This document shows positions 1 through 8,347 of a DNA stretch of 64,000 bases, one piece after another; positions within the stretch are counted from its first letter, which is position 1, and each line of letters starts with the position of its first letter. The notes under the pieces are model-generated. The model did not search any database, was not told the DNA's origin, and saw only the letters and a program-made list of their open reading frames with translations. The stretch lies in assembly GCF_044466355.1 (NCBI RefSeq), contig NZ_JBITMQ010000001.1, positions 1,054,001-1,118,000 of the forward strand, written 5' to 3'. A program made the position numbers and the translations under genes. The stretch comes from Actinophytocola sp044466355 (GTDB taxonomy: Bacteria; Actinomycetota; Actinomycetes; Mycobacteriales; Pseudonocardiaceae).

Positions 1-1
1 G

Positions 2-801
2 GCCGGGCACGTCCTGCCGGTACTGGACGGGTTCGACGAACTCGCCACCGGGCTGCACCGGACCGCGCTCGACGCGCTCAACGCCACCACGATGCCGATG
101 GTGCTGACCAGCCGCCCCGGCGAGTACGCGCGGGTCGCCGCCGACGCGCTGACCGCCGCCGCGGCCGTCCGGCTGGTCGACCTCACCGTGCGCGACCTCG
201 TCGACTACCTCCCGCGCACCAAGGGCGCCACCGCGTGGGACCCGGTCCTCGCCGCGCTGCGCGACGACCCAGAACGGCCCGCGTGCGTGAACCTCCGGGC
301 GGTCCTCACCACCCCGCTGATGGTGGGGCTCGCCCGAGCCGTCTACAGCGGCCCCGACGGACGCGACCCGGCGGAGTTGCTGGACGCCGACCGGTTCGCC
401 AGCCAGTACGCCATCGAGGACCACCTGCTCGGCAGCTTCATCCCCACGGTCTACCGCGACCGGGACGCCGGGCGGGCGCGTGGCTGGTTCGGGTATCTCG
501 CGCTGCACGCGAACCGCCTCGGCACCCCCGACATCGCGTGGTGGCAACTGGCGCCGCGATGCGCCGGCTGTCGCGCACGCTCGTCGTCGGGCTGCTGTCC
601 GGGGCGCTGATCGGGCTGGTCGGGGCGATCGCGGCGCTGGGCAACACGCTCGGGTTCGGGCTGGCGCTGGGGGTCGTGCACGGCGCCGGGATCACCTTCG
701 GCGGCGGGGCCTTCGAACCGTCACGGGTCCAGTTCCGCCTTCGCGTCGAGGACCACGTGCTCCCGGCCGAGGCCGTCGCGAACCGCGAGCTGGGTTCCTG
801 A
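2..801 (+). pseudogene. NACHT-type STAND NTPase fragment, 5' cut by window and frameshifted
   Basis: The reading frame enters from the left edge in frame 2 with a Walker B-like segment (VLDGFDEL) followed by a sensor-1-like stretch (PMVLTSRPGEY), typical of NACHT/STAND NTPases. It runs in frame 2 to about base 555, where WWQLA is followed by low-quality residues and a stop at 608-610. From about base 559 the coding signal moves to frame 1, giving a glycine-rich hydrophobic segment (TLVVGLLSGALIGLVG) and a stop at 799-801. Family members usually carry membrane helices right after WWQLA, so the two frames look like one gene with a frameshift. The C-terminus is also short, with only one or two membrane segments. 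It is either a decaying pseudogene or a sequencing error. The upstream part (Walker A, any HTH domain) lies outside the window. Confidence 0.7.
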
Positions 802-833
802 CACGTGGCCGAGGCGGTATCGGTCCCTCGGGG

Positions 834-1571
834 TCAGGCCGCCCGCCCGGCGGGGCGCAGGTGTGGTCGGCCGGTCGGGCCCGCGACGTCGAGGTCGCTC
901 GGCTCCGCCCGGCCCGCCGCCGTGCCGTGGCCGGTCCCGGGCTGGGGTGCCCTCGCCGACTCCGGTGCGTCCGGGCGGTGGCGCCGGTTCACGATGACCA
1001 TCAGCACCAGCCCCACCACGAGCAGGCCGTGCCCGAGCACGCGGGAGACCGGCGCCGCCCCGGTGACGAGGTCGTGGGTGGAGTAGGCGACCAGGACGAC
1101 GAGAAAAGCCGCCAGCATCGGCACGAGCCCGGTGGTGGCCTGCGGCCGGAACGCGGCCCACAGCATGCCGATGCCCAGTGCGAGGTTCCACGCGACGCTC
1201 TCGTTGAACAGGTGCCCGGCGACCGCGGGCCCGACGCCGTGCGCCACGTGCGTGGCCGTGGTGCCGACGCCGACGAGCTGGCTCAGCCCGAGTGTCACCT
1301 GCGCGACGGCGACGCACACCAGCGCGCCCCGGATTCCCCATCCCTGCGCGGGTCCGAGCACGGGCGCGTCGGCGAGGACGGCCGCGCTCAGGTCCGGGAC
1401 CGGCGCGGCGGGCCGCACCCGCACCAGCCGGTTCAGCTCCTCGGCACGACGCAGCCAGGCACGGCACGCACCGCACTCAGCCAGGTGCGCGTCGACCCGC
1501 GCGGCCGGGACGGGCTCGTCCTCGCCGTCCAGCCTGGCCGACAGGGACTCACGACACGTCAGGCACTCCAC
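834..1571 (-). CDS. Zinc-finger (zf-HC2) anti-sigma-like membrane protein
   Basis: About 245 residues. The N-terminus has the ZAS anti-sigma zinc site with C3, C6 and H29-x3-C33-x2-C36, followed after a cytoplasmic linker by about five hydrophobic helices and a short polar tail. Proteins of this kind bind and inhibit an ECF sigma factor at the membrane until a signal releases it. The sigma gene lies divergently, 63 bp away, which makes it the likely partner. The GTG start at 1571 is chosen because it sits just before the first zinc ligand; extending upstream would enter the sigma gene's promoter region. The membrane part is larger than in a minimal anti-sigma factor, so it may also sense something within the membrane. 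Confidence 0.75.
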   Translation of the reverse strand: MECLTCRESLSARLDGEDEPVPAARVDAHLAECGACRAWLRRAEELNRLVRVRPAAPVPDLSAAVLADAPVLGPAQGWGIRGALVCVAVAQVTLGLSQLVGVGTTATHVAHGVGPAVAGHLFNESVAWNLALGIGMLWAAFRPQATTGLVPMLAAFLVVLVAYSTHDLVTGAAPVSRVLGHGLLVVGLVLMVIVNRRHRPDAPESARAPQPGTGHGTAAGRAEPSDLDVAGPTGRPHLRPAGRAA

Positions 1572-1634
1572 GGTCTCATTGTCGTGCCAAATGGGTCTGG
1601 GGTTCCCGGTGAACGGTCGGTTACTCTCCACGCC

Positions 1635-2207
1635 GTGGCGACTCCGCGGGGTGTTGACGAGCTGACCGAGTTGGCGATCGCCGCGGGCAAGGGGGACAGG
1701 GGCGCGCTGGAGCGGTTCGTCCGCGCCTCGCAGCGGGACGTGTGGCGCCTGGTGGCGCACCTCGCCGGCGTCGGGCTCGCCGACGACCTCACGCAGGAGA
1801 CCTACCTTCGCGCACTGCCCAGCCTGCCCTCGTTCGCGGGCCGCGCGAGTGCCAGGACGTGGCTGATGTCCATCGCCCGCCGTGTCGTCGTCGACCACGT
1901 CAGGATGGCGACGTCCCGACCGCGGACCACCGGCGCGGTGGACTGGACGCGGGCGGCGGACCGCCTGCAGTCCGACAGCCTGGAGACCGCGCCGGGGTTC
2001 GAGGACGTCGTGGAGGTCAACGTCCTCCTCGGTGCGCTCATGCCCGAGCGCCGGGAAGCTCTGGTGCTGACCCAGGTGCTGGGAATGTCCTATGTGGAGG
2101 CCGCGGACGTGTGCGGTGTGCCGGTCGGCACGATCCGGTCCCGCGTCGCCAGGGCCAGGCAGGACCTCCTGGACGCCGACGAGGCCCGTCGGCACGGCGC
2201 GAGCTGA
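1635..2207 (+). CDS. ECF RNA polymerase sigma factor (SigC-like)
   Basis: 190 residues, normal length for a group-4 sigma factor. Region 2 is visible as DDLTQETYLRAL followed by ARTWLMSIARRVVVDHVR. Region 4 is visible as LTQVLGMSYVEAADVCGVPVGTI, the helix-turn-helix that reads the -35 element. The sequence resembles actinobacterial SigC. The start is GTG at 1635; the upstream frame is non-coding. It is transcribed away from the zf-HC2 membrane protein, and the two starts share 63 bp of regulatory DNA. The gene faces a TetR gene across a large hairpin (2283-2387). The inducing signal cannot be read from the sequence. Confidence 0.85.
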   Translation: MATPRGVDELTELAIAAGKGDRGALERFVRASQRDVWRLVAHLAGVGLADDLTQETYLRALPSLPSFAGRASARTWLMSIARRVVVDHVRMATSRPRTTGAVDWTRAADRLQSDSLETAPGFEDVVEVNVLLGALMPERREALVLTQVLGMSYVEAADVCGVPVGTIRSRVARARQDLLDADEARRHGAS

Positions 2208-2282
2208 CCCCCGCGGGCGTGCCGTCTCCACGAGTGACCGCGTTGCTCAGGGACCGCTGCCACCCAGTCGAGGACAAACCAG

Positions 2283-2387
2283 GCGAGTCGCGCGCTCGGA
2301 CACCTCGAGTTGTGTGTTTCGTGCCGATCTTGATCGCGGGATGTGGCACGAAACCGACAACTCGGTGTGCGCGGGAACGCGACTCGC
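2283..2387. repeat. Large imperfect inverted repeat between convergent genes
   Basis: Two 43-base arms (2283-2325 and 2345-2387) match at 34 of 43 positions without gaps and enclose a 19-base loop. The outer ten bases (GCGAGTCGCG) and the inner block (GTTTCGTGCC) are perfect. It lies between the convergent sigma factor and TetR genes, so it could act as a bidirectional terminator. Its length and internal repeats also suggest a dispersed palindromic element. The right arm ends exactly on the stop codon of the TetR gene. Confidence 0.7.
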
Positions 2388-2409
2388 TATGTCTGGGAAC
2401 GCGACTCGC
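2373..2409. repeat. 15-bp direct repeat at the 3' end of the TetR gene
   Basis: GGGAACGCGACTCGC occurs at 2373-2387 and again, identically, at 2395-2409. The first copy is the outer part of the right arm of the inverted repeat. The second copy is inside the TetR coding region and encodes its last residues, which suggests the element altered or supplied the C-terminus of that protein. Confidence 0.7.
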
Positions 2410-2974
2410 GGTGGGGGGTGATGAGGTTCTGGAGTGGCGGGGCGAAGGTGGCCACCGTCTTCTCGGGGGAGAGGTCGGTGACGCCGGGGAGCTTCACCGC
2501 CACCCGTACCGCGCCGAGACCCACCAGCTGGGCGCAGATCATCGCGGTGCGGAGCGGGATGTCGGGGCCGGTCAGCCGTGCGGCGAGCGGCTCGGTGAAG
2601 TGCTCCTGGAACGTGGCCGAGAAGTGTGTGCCGTTCGGGCGGAACGCGGCCATCACCGCGCGCAGGAACGGGTCGGAGCTGGCGCGGTCGTGCAGGTCGA
2701 GCAGCGTGCGGACGAGGTGCTCGCCGAGGTGGTCGAGGTCGCAGTCCAGCAACGCGGTCGCCTCGGTCTCGAACGAGATCGCCTCGGCGAACAGGTTCTC
2801 CTTGCTGCCGAAGTACTTCACGATCAGCGCCGCGCTGACGCCCGCGTCCTGGGCGATGTCGCGCAGTCCCACCTCGGCGAACGCGCCCTGCGTGAAGTGC
2901 TTCCGCGCGGCCCGGACGATCGCTCGCCGGGTGTCGCCAGCCTCGCCCGGGTCGGAGGCGTGTGCCGTGCCCAT
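2387..2974 (-). CDS. TetR family transcriptional regulator
   Basis: 195 residues. The N-terminal helix-turn-helix is clear (RRAIVRAARKHF, then FAEVGLRDIAQDAGVSAALIVKYFGSKE), followed by a divergent ligand-binding domain. It begins 9 bases after the stop of the MFS transporter gene on the same strand, so the two form an operon with the transporter first. A promoter with an overlapping inverted repeat precedes the transporter (4432-4474), so this protein probably represses its own operon and is relieved by the transporter's substrate. The C-terminus (HRESRSQT) is encoded partly by a dispersed-repeat copy and may not be ancestral. Confidence 0.85.
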   Translation of the reverse strand: MGTAHASDPGEAGDTRRAIVRAARKHFTQGAFAEVGLRDIAQDAGVSAALIVKYFGSKENLFAEAISFETEATALLDCDLDHLGEHLVRTLLDLHDRASSDPFLRAVMAAFRPNGTHFSATFQEHFTEPLAARLTGPDIPLRTAMICAQLVGLGAVRVAVKLPGVTDLSPEKTVATFAPPLQNLITPHRESRSQT

Positions 2975-2983
2975 GGCGGGAGC

Positions 2984-4402
2984 CTACTGAACCGCCAGGT
3001 CAGCCGTGGTGGTGACGGCGTCGGTCTCCTCGGCCGTGGTGCGGGCGCTGCGCCGGATCACCGCGGTCACCGCCAGTGCGAGGCCCGCGGCGGCGAGGCT
3101 CGCCGCCGCGGCCATCCAGTACGTCACCGAGAACCCGCCTGCCGCGGGCACGACCTCGCCGTCCACCCGGATCGTGTACGCGGCGAGGAACGTGCCGCCG
3201 ACCGCCGCGCACGTGCTCGTGCCGATCGTCCGCAGCAGCGAGTTGAGGCTGTTCGCCGACGCCGTCTCGGTCGCGGGCACCCACGCCATGATCAGCGTCG
3301 GCATCGCCGAGAAGCACAGCGCGGTCCCGATCGACAGCACCATCAGCACGACCATCAGCAGCGGGATGTTGCCCGGCCGCAGCGCCTGCGCCACGTTGCC
3401 GACGACCATGACGAGCGCGCCGACGAGCAGCGTCACGTGCGCGCCCCGCCGCGCGGACAGCTTCGCCGACAGCGGCGAGAAGAACAGCATCCCGAGACCC
3501 ATCGGCACCATGCACAACCCGGCGACCATCACCGACACGCCGAACCCGTGCCCGGTCGCCGTCGACGCCTGCAACGTCAACGGTGTCAACATGAAGCTCG
3601 CGAACATGCCGACGCCGACCAGGACCGTCGCCGTGTTGGTCAGCAGCACCACCGGGCGGGTGGACGTCCGCAGGTCGACGAGCGGCTGCCGCACCCGCAG
3701 CTGGTGGACCGCCCACAGCGACAGCACCACCGCGGACCCGGCGAACAGGCCGATGGTCGCCGGACTGCCCCAGCCCCACGCGCCGCCCTGCGAGACGGCC
3801 AGCAGCAAGGTCACCAGCCCGGCGCCGAGCCCGAGCGCGCCGAGCACGTCGAACCGCCCGCCGGACCGCACGGGCGACTCCGGGACGAACACCAGGACCA
3901 GTGCCAGCGCAAGCAGTGACACCGCGGTCGCCGCCCAGAACACGGCGTGCCAGTCCAGGGCCTGGGCGATCACCCCGGCCAGCGGCATGCCGATAGCGCC
4001 GCCGACGCCCAGCGTGGAGCTCATCGTCGCGGTGCCCGCCATCACCCGGTCCTCGGGCAGCTCGTCCTTGAGGATGCTGATCCCGAGCGGCAGCACGCCG
4101 AACGCGGCACCCTGCAGCAGCCGCGCGCCGAGCAGTGACCCGAACGACCAGCTGAGCGCACCGAGCAGCGAGCCGACCGACATGATCGCCAGCGCGACCG
4201 CGAGCATCCGGCGCTTGCCGACCATGTCGCCGAGCCGTCCGCACACCGGCGCGCACACCGCCCCGGCGAGCATGGTCACGGTGAGCAGCCACGCGGCGGC
4301 GTCCTGCGACAGGTTCATCGTGTGGGAGATCTCGGGCAGCAGCGGCGCCACCAGGGTGTGCATCAGGGACACGGTGACGCCGCACCCGCAGAGCACGACC
4401 AT
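2984..4402 (-). CDS. MFS drug-efflux-type transporter (DHA2-like)
   Basis: 472 residues with about 14 hydrophobic segments, as expected of the DHA2 (14-helix) family. The loop between helices 2 and 3 carries the MFS motif GRLGDMVGKRRM, and helix 5 carries a proline/glycine-rich antiporter-like segment (LGVGGAIGMPLAG). These proteins export small hydrophobic compounds by proton antiport. ATG 4402 is preferred over in-frame GTG codons at 4438 and 4441, because the predicted promoter places the transcript start near 4438, making the GTG starts too early. The TetR gene follows directly and is its likely regulator. The substrate is unknown. Confidence 0.8.
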   Translation of the reverse strand: MVVLCGCGVTVSLMHTLVAPLLPEISHTMNLSQDAAAWLLTVTMLAGAVCAPVCGRLGDMVGKRRMLAVALAIMSVGSLLGALSWSFGSLLGARLLQGAAFGVLPLGISILKDELPEDRVMAGTATMSSTLGVGGAIGMPLAGVIAQALDWHAVFWAATAVSLLALALVLVFVPESPVRSGGRFDVLGALGLGAGLVTLLLAVSQGGAWGWGSPATIGLFAGSAVVLSLWAVHQLRVRQPLVDLRTSTRPVVLLTNTATVLVGVGMFASFMLTPLTLQASTATGHGFGVSVMVAGLCMVPMGLGMLFFSPLSAKLSARRGAHVTLLVGALVMVVGNVAQALRPGNIPLLMVVLMVLSIGTALCFSAMPTLIMAWVPATETASANSLNSLLRTIGTSTCAAVGGTFLAAYTIRVDGEVVPAAGGFSVTYWMAAAASLAAAGLALAVTAVIRRSARTTAEETDAVTTTADLAVQ

Positions 4403-4431
4403 GAGCCGACCGGAATGTCCCGGTGAACCTC

Positions 4432-4452
4432 TGTTCACCACCTGAGTAAACA
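4432..4452. promoter_or_regulatory. Inverted-repeat operator, likely TetR site
   Basis: TGTTCAC (4432-4438) and GTAAACA (4446-4452) pair at 6 of 7 positions across a 7-base spacer. The site covers the -10 element and the predicted transcript start of the MFS-TetR operon, the usual placement for an autorepressing TetR protein. Confidence 0.5.
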
Positions 4453-4474
4453 GCCGTTCACCGCCGCCGGTCAA
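4445..4474 (-). promoter_or_regulatory. Predicted sigma-70-type promoter of the MFS-TetR operon
   Basis: On the minus strand, TTGACC (4474-4469) and TTTACT (4450-4445) are separated by 18 bases. The predicted start lies near 4438, about 35 bases upstream of ATG 4402. Confidence 0.5.
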
Positions 4475-4561
4475 TCGACTGTGACCGACCCCCTCACGCG
4501 AACATGGCCGCGGGGCCGACCGGCCTTGTCCCGCGGCCGGCTCGCGGGGCAGGCTGGGCTC

Positions 4562-4903
4562 ATGTCCGAGCACCTGGCCCGCGCCGTCGTGTGGCAGCGC
4601 ACCGAGGCACCGGTGTTCGTCCTCGCCGCCCTGGTCGACGGCGCGTGGTGGGTGCTGCGCCTCAACGGCTTCCCGGACCACCCGCCGTACACGCTGTTCG
4701 TGACCGGCGCGGTGGTGGGCGACATGACGGACCTGCGGACCACGGCCCCGGCGTGGGACCTCGATGTCGCGGCCCGCCCCGCGGTGACCGAGGACGAACG
4801 CGCGGAACTCCTGGCACCACTGCACGGCCTCGGCCCGTACGGCAGCGAGAAGGGCCGCCCCTGCGACGGCGACTGGTGCTGCGCCGGTCGGGTCGGCGCG
4901 TGA
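4562..4903 (+). CDS. Hypothetical protein
   Basis: 113 residues, soluble, with no signal peptide or membrane segment. The N-terminal two thirds looks like an open beta-rich fold (VFVLAALVDGAWWVLRLNGFPDHPPYTLFV). The end carries two cysteines (DWCC). I do not recognise the family. ATG 4562 is chosen because the in-frame extension upstream is arginine-rich and non-coding in character. It is convergent with the MSMEG_6728-like gene, 63 bases away, and divergent from the MFS gene. Confidence 0.6.
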   Translation: MSEHLARAVVWQRTEAPVFVLAALVDGAWWVLRLNGFPDHPPYTLFVTGAVVGDMTDLRTTAPAWDLDVAARPAVTEDERAELLAPLHGLGPYGSEKGRPCDGDWCCAGRVGA

Positions 4904-4966
4904 TGATGCGGGCGGCGGAGGCGTCGCTCGCCGACGTGGTCCGGACCCGCGTGATGCCCACCGACC

Positions 4967-5443
4967 TCACGCGGTGGCGCGAGGCCGGTCCGAGTCGGGC
5001 CACACGTACGGGAGGTCGCTCGGCACGTCGGGGAAGTGCGGACGGTAGTGGTCGGGGTTCTTCCGCACGAGCGCCGACTGGTGGCTGCGGTGGAAGTCGT
5101 CGTCACCGAGCCAGGGCGGCAGGTCGCCCGCGCGGGCCAGCTCCCGTTGCGTGCGGATCCGGTCCACACCTGTCATGCGGCGCAGGTCAGCCCGCAGCGT
5201 GACGTGGCAGGTGTCCTGCCTGCCCGTCTCGGACCACACCGCGCAGACGGTCAGCCCGTACCGGGTCAGCGCCTCCTCGTAGCCCGCCCACATGGCGGCG
5301 GCCGGGTGGTGGCGCCAGCCGTACCCCGGCACCGTCAGCGCGCGCAGCACCTGGATGGCCTCCACCCGCTGCTTGCCGAGCCGCAGCGGGTCCAGCACCG
5401 CGGCGGTGGCGTGGAAGTCCGGGTGGGGCAGGAAGGTCTGCAC
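4967..5443 (-). CDS. MSMEG_6728-like protein (pyrimidine-dimer glycosylase-related)
   Basis: 158 residues. The N-terminus QTFLPHPDFHATAAVLDPLRLGKQRVEA and the following GYGWRHHPAAAMW are hallmarks of the MSMEG_6728 family, which is distantly related to the DenV/endonuclease V pyrimidine-dimer DNA glycosylases. The role is inferred from that relationship; enzymatic activity has not been shown for most members. GTG 5443 is chosen because family members start at M/V-QTFLP. A longer start at 5497 would add a basic, unconserved tail. It lies 100 bases downstream of the fused oxidoreductase on the same strand but is probably a separate unit. Confidence 0.75.
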   Translation of the reverse strand: MQTFLPHPDFHATAAVLDPLRLGKQRVEAIQVLRALTVPGYGWRHHPAAAMWAGYEEALTRYGLTVCAVWSETGRQDTCHVTLRADLRRMTGVDRIRTQRELARAGDLPPWLGDDDFHRSHQSALVRKNPDHYRPHFPDVPSDLPYVWPDSDRPRATA

Positions 5444-5543
5444 GGCTTTCGTTCGATTCCGTCGGTGACGTCCGAAACCGGCAGGTACCCGCCCCACGGT
5501 GATCGAAACCCGGCCGCGGTGCCGGGTCCCCCGAGTGGGTGGG

Positions 5544-7484
5544 TCACCCGTCGGCCAGCCACCGCACCTGATCCGGCGTCAGACCCACCTCGAGTGCGCG
5601 CAGCGAGCCGCGTGTCTCCGCCAGCGTGCGCGGGCCGATCAACGGGAACGTCGCGAACGGCTGGTGCAGCACGTAGGCCAGGGCGACCGCCGTCGCCGGG
5701 ACGCCGAGTTCGGCCGCCAGTGCGCGGGCGCGTTCACGCCGCGCGAAGTTCGCCTCACTGTGGTAGCAGCGCGCCACCTCCGCGTCGTCGCGGCCCGCGA
5801 AGAAGCCCCGTGCCTGGCTGGACCACGGCAGCAGCGCGAGATCCCGGTCGCGTAGCCACGCCTGGGACGCCGGGTCCGTCACGTGCACGCACCCGTCCCA
5901 CGGCAGCGCGTACGCCTCGGCCAGGCTGAAGTGGTTGCTCAGCGCGGTGAAGCCGGCCTTGCCGTGCCGGGCCGCGTACGTCCGTGCCTCGTCGACCCGC
6001 GCCAGGGTCCAGTTCGAGACGCCGTACGCGGTGACCCTGCCCGCCGCCCGTTCCTCCTCCAGCACGTCGACGAACTCGCCGACCGGGACGTCGAGGTTGT
6101 CGCGGTGCATCAGGTACAGGTCGACGTGGTCGGTGTCGAGCCGCGTCAGCGACTCGGCGAGCTGGCGGCGCAGCGACTCCGGGTCGCAGTGCGGCGTGTG
6201 CGCGCCCTTGCCGACGACGACCACGTCGTCCCGCACGCCGCGGGCGCGGATCCACCGGCCCAGCAACGACTCCATCGTGCCGTCACCGTAGATCCACGCC
6301 GTGTCGAACGTGTTGCCGCCCCGCACCGCGAAGTCGTCGAACATGACCGTCGCGTGCGTGATGTCCCGCTGGTTGTCCACGCCCATCACCAGGCGGGACA
6401 CCGGTTTGGCGAGGCCGGCGACGGTGCCGGTCGGCATGGCGCGAGGCACCGGCGTGCCGTACGCGGGCGGCACCTCCCGTTCCACCGGGTAGGTCAGGCC
6501 GATCGCGTGCCGCCACGAGTCGAGCACCGTCGCGTTGCCCAGGCTGTCGGCCCACGACATCGCCGGGGACTCCCGGTCGGCGAGGTGCTCGGCGACCGAG
6601 TCGGCCTCCAGCGCGTACTGCGCCGCGGGCGGCGTCGTGACCTCGTGGACCTCCTCGCCCGCCAGGTGCAGCACGAGCCTGCCCGGCTCGCCCTCCGGCG
6701 GCAGCCACGGGTCGGGCACCTCCGCGTACCCCTCGCTCCCGTACACCCACAGCGTGTCGTCGGCGGCGAGGCGCGTGCCGGTGGCCACCTGCGCGACCAG
6801 CCCGTCGCCGAAGTCCAGCGTCGCGACCGCCCACTCGTCGACCCCGGTCTCGCCGATTCGGCCCGCGCCGGACACGCCGACCGGGTCGGCGAACGGCAGC
6901 CCGCGGGCCGCCCCGGCCACCAGCCGGGCCGCCGACACCGGGTAGCCGCCGACGTCGAGGATGCCGCCGCCACCGAGCTCCGGCGCGAACAACCGACCCG
7001 GGTCCATCGGCGCGGCGAACGAGAAGGACGCCCGCACCTGCGTGACCGTGCCGAGCGCGCCGTCGCGGACCAGGTCGGCGAGCACCCGCAGCCGTGGCTG
7101 GTGCCGGTACATGTACGCCTCCATCAGGAAGACGTCGTGCGTGCGGGCCGCCTCGACGGCCGCCATCGCGTGCGCCCACGTGATCGCGAGTGGCTTCTCG
7201 CACAGGACGTGCTTGCCCGCCTCGGCGGCACGGATCACCCACTCCGGGTGCGCGGGGTGCGGGGTCGCGATGTAGACGGCGTCGACCTCGGGGTCGGCGA
7301 GCAGCTCGGTGTAGGAGCCGTAGGACCGGGCGGCGCCGAACTCGGCCGCGAACGCGGCGGCACGGGCGGCGTCCCGGCTGCCGACGGCGACCAGACGGCC
7401 GGTGCGGGAGAGCGGCAGCTGCCGGGCGAAGGTGCGGGCGATGCCGCCGGGCCCCAGCACACCCCAGTTCAGTCGGTCCACCAT
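5544..7484 (-). CDS. Fused Gfo/Idh/MocA oxidoreductase - aldo/keto reductase
   Basis: 646 residues with two complete enzyme domains. Residues 1 to about 335 form a Gfo/Idh/MocA dehydrogenase: nucleotide-binding GVLGPGGIA (8-16), the EKP motif at 96-98 with catalytic K97, and the DVGGYP substrate-site motif around 177-182. Residues from about 350 to 646 form an aldo/keto reductase with the full catalytic tetrad D394, Y399, K426 and H460, plus the GVSNW motif. Both halves use NAD(P) and act on sugars or polyols in many relatives, so a two-step oxidation/reduction of a sugar is plausible but inferred. The ATG at 7484 follows a GAF-ANTAR gene by 50 bases on the same strand. No frameshift or linker degeneration is seen, so the fusion looks real. 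Confidence 0.85.
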   Translation of the reverse strand: MVDRLNWGVLGPGGIARTFARQLPLSRTGRLVAVGSRDAARAAAFAAEFGAARSYGSYTELLADPEVDAVYIATPHPAHPEWVIRAAEAGKHVLCEKPLAITWAHAMAAVEAARTHDVFLMEAYMYRHQPRLRVLADLVRDGALGTVTQVRASFSFAAPMDPGRLFAPELGGGGILDVGGYPVSAARLVAGAARGLPFADPVGVSGAGRIGETGVDEWAVATLDFGDGLVAQVATGTRLAADDTLWVYGSEGYAEVPDPWLPPEGEPGRLVLHLAGEEVHEVTTPPAAQYALEADSVAEHLADRESPAMSWADSLGNATVLDSWRHAIGLTYPVEREVPPAYGTPVPRAMPTGTVAGLAKPVSRLVMGVDNQRDITHATVMFDDFAVRGGNTFDTAWIYGDGTMESLLGRWIRARGVRDDVVVVGKGAHTPHCDPESLRRQLAESLTRLDTDHVDLYLMHRDNLDVPVGEFVDVLEEERAAGRVTAYGVSNWTLARVDEARTYAARHGKAGFTALSNHFSLAEAYALPWDGCVHVTDPASQAWLRDRDLALLPWSSQARGFFAGRDDAEVARCYHSEANFARRERARALAAELGVPATAVALAYVLHQPFATFPLIGPRTLAETRGSLRALEVGLTPDQVRWLADG

Positions 7485-7534
7485 TGTGTCGATCTTACGG
7501 TCGGCCCGCGGTGGGTGGACTCGGCCGAGCGGGG

Positions 7535-8347
7535 TCAGTCCCCGGGCCGATCCAGGTCGGTGTGGCGAGTCGTGAGCGTCTCGGCCAGGGTCGCGAGCTT
7601 GATGTTGAGGTCCTGCGAGGTGCGGCGCAGCAGGTCGAACGCCTCCTCGGCGGAGATGCCGCGGCTGCGCATCAGGATGCCCTTGGCCTGGCCGATCACG
7701 TCGCGGGTGTCGAGCGCGCGGCGCAGCTGCGTCTCGCGCAGCTCGGCGAGGCGGACGGCCTCGGTGTTCGCGACCGCGAGCGACGCGTGCGTGGCCAGCA
7801 GCAGGGCGCGGTCCAGTGACTCCTCGTCGCCGAGCCGGTCCGGCGCGCGGGAGTAGACGTTGAGCGCCCCGGACAGCCGCGGCGGGGTCATGTCCGACAG
7901 CAGCGGCGTCGACAGCACGGACCGGTAGCCGCGTGCGGCCGCTGCGGGGCCGAACCGCGGCCACTGGGGCGTGACGGACAGGTCCGGGCTGTGGGTGTAC
8001 GCGAGGGCGGGCAGCCGGGCCGCGTCGAAGCACGGGCCTTCGCGGTGCTGGTTCTGCAGTTCGTCCAGCTCGCTGCCGACCGGGTCGGACTCGACCGGGG
8101 TGTGCAGCTCCCCGTCGGACGAGCGGAGCGTCATGCTGACCAGGTCGGCGTCCGGGAGCACCTCGACGGTCGCCCGGACCACGTCGGTCAGCACGCCTGC
8201 GACGGTGTCGGCGGTGAGCAGCGACCGGGCCAGCTGCTCGAATTGGCGGGCCAGCGGACTGGCCGTGACCGCCCCGGCGGGATGCGGCGCCCCGGGCGGC
8301 CGCGACGCGAACTCCGTCCTGTCCCGATCCCAGTCGACTTCCGTCAT
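7535..8347 (-). CDS. GAF and ANTAR domain RNA-binding regulator
   Basis: 270 residues. A GAF sensor domain spans about residues 50-200 (LLTADTVAGVLTDVV through SGALNVYSRAPD). A C-terminal ANTAR domain follows (RALDTRDVIGQAKGILMRS, then ISAEEAFDLLRRTSQ). ANTAR proteins bind paired hairpins in nascent mRNA and prevent transcription termination; the GAF domain senses a small ligand or redox signal. This is the common actinobacterial one-component form. ATG 8347 is the first start after the divergent promoter region shared with the FAD oxidoreductase. The target RNAs cannot be inferred. Confidence 0.85.
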   Translation of the reverse strand: MTEVDWDRDRTEFASRPPGAPHPAGAVTASPLARQFEQLARSLLTADTVAGVLTDVVRATVEVLPDADLVSMTLRSSDGELHTPVESDPVGSELDELQNQHREGPCFDAARLPALAYTHSPDLSVTPQWPRFGPAAAARGYRSVLSTPLLSDMTPPRLSGALNVYSRAPDRLGDEESLDRALLLATHASLAVANTEAVRLAELRETQLRRALDTRDVIGQAKGILMRSRGISAEEAFDLLRRTSQDLNIKLATLAETLTTRHTDLDRPGD

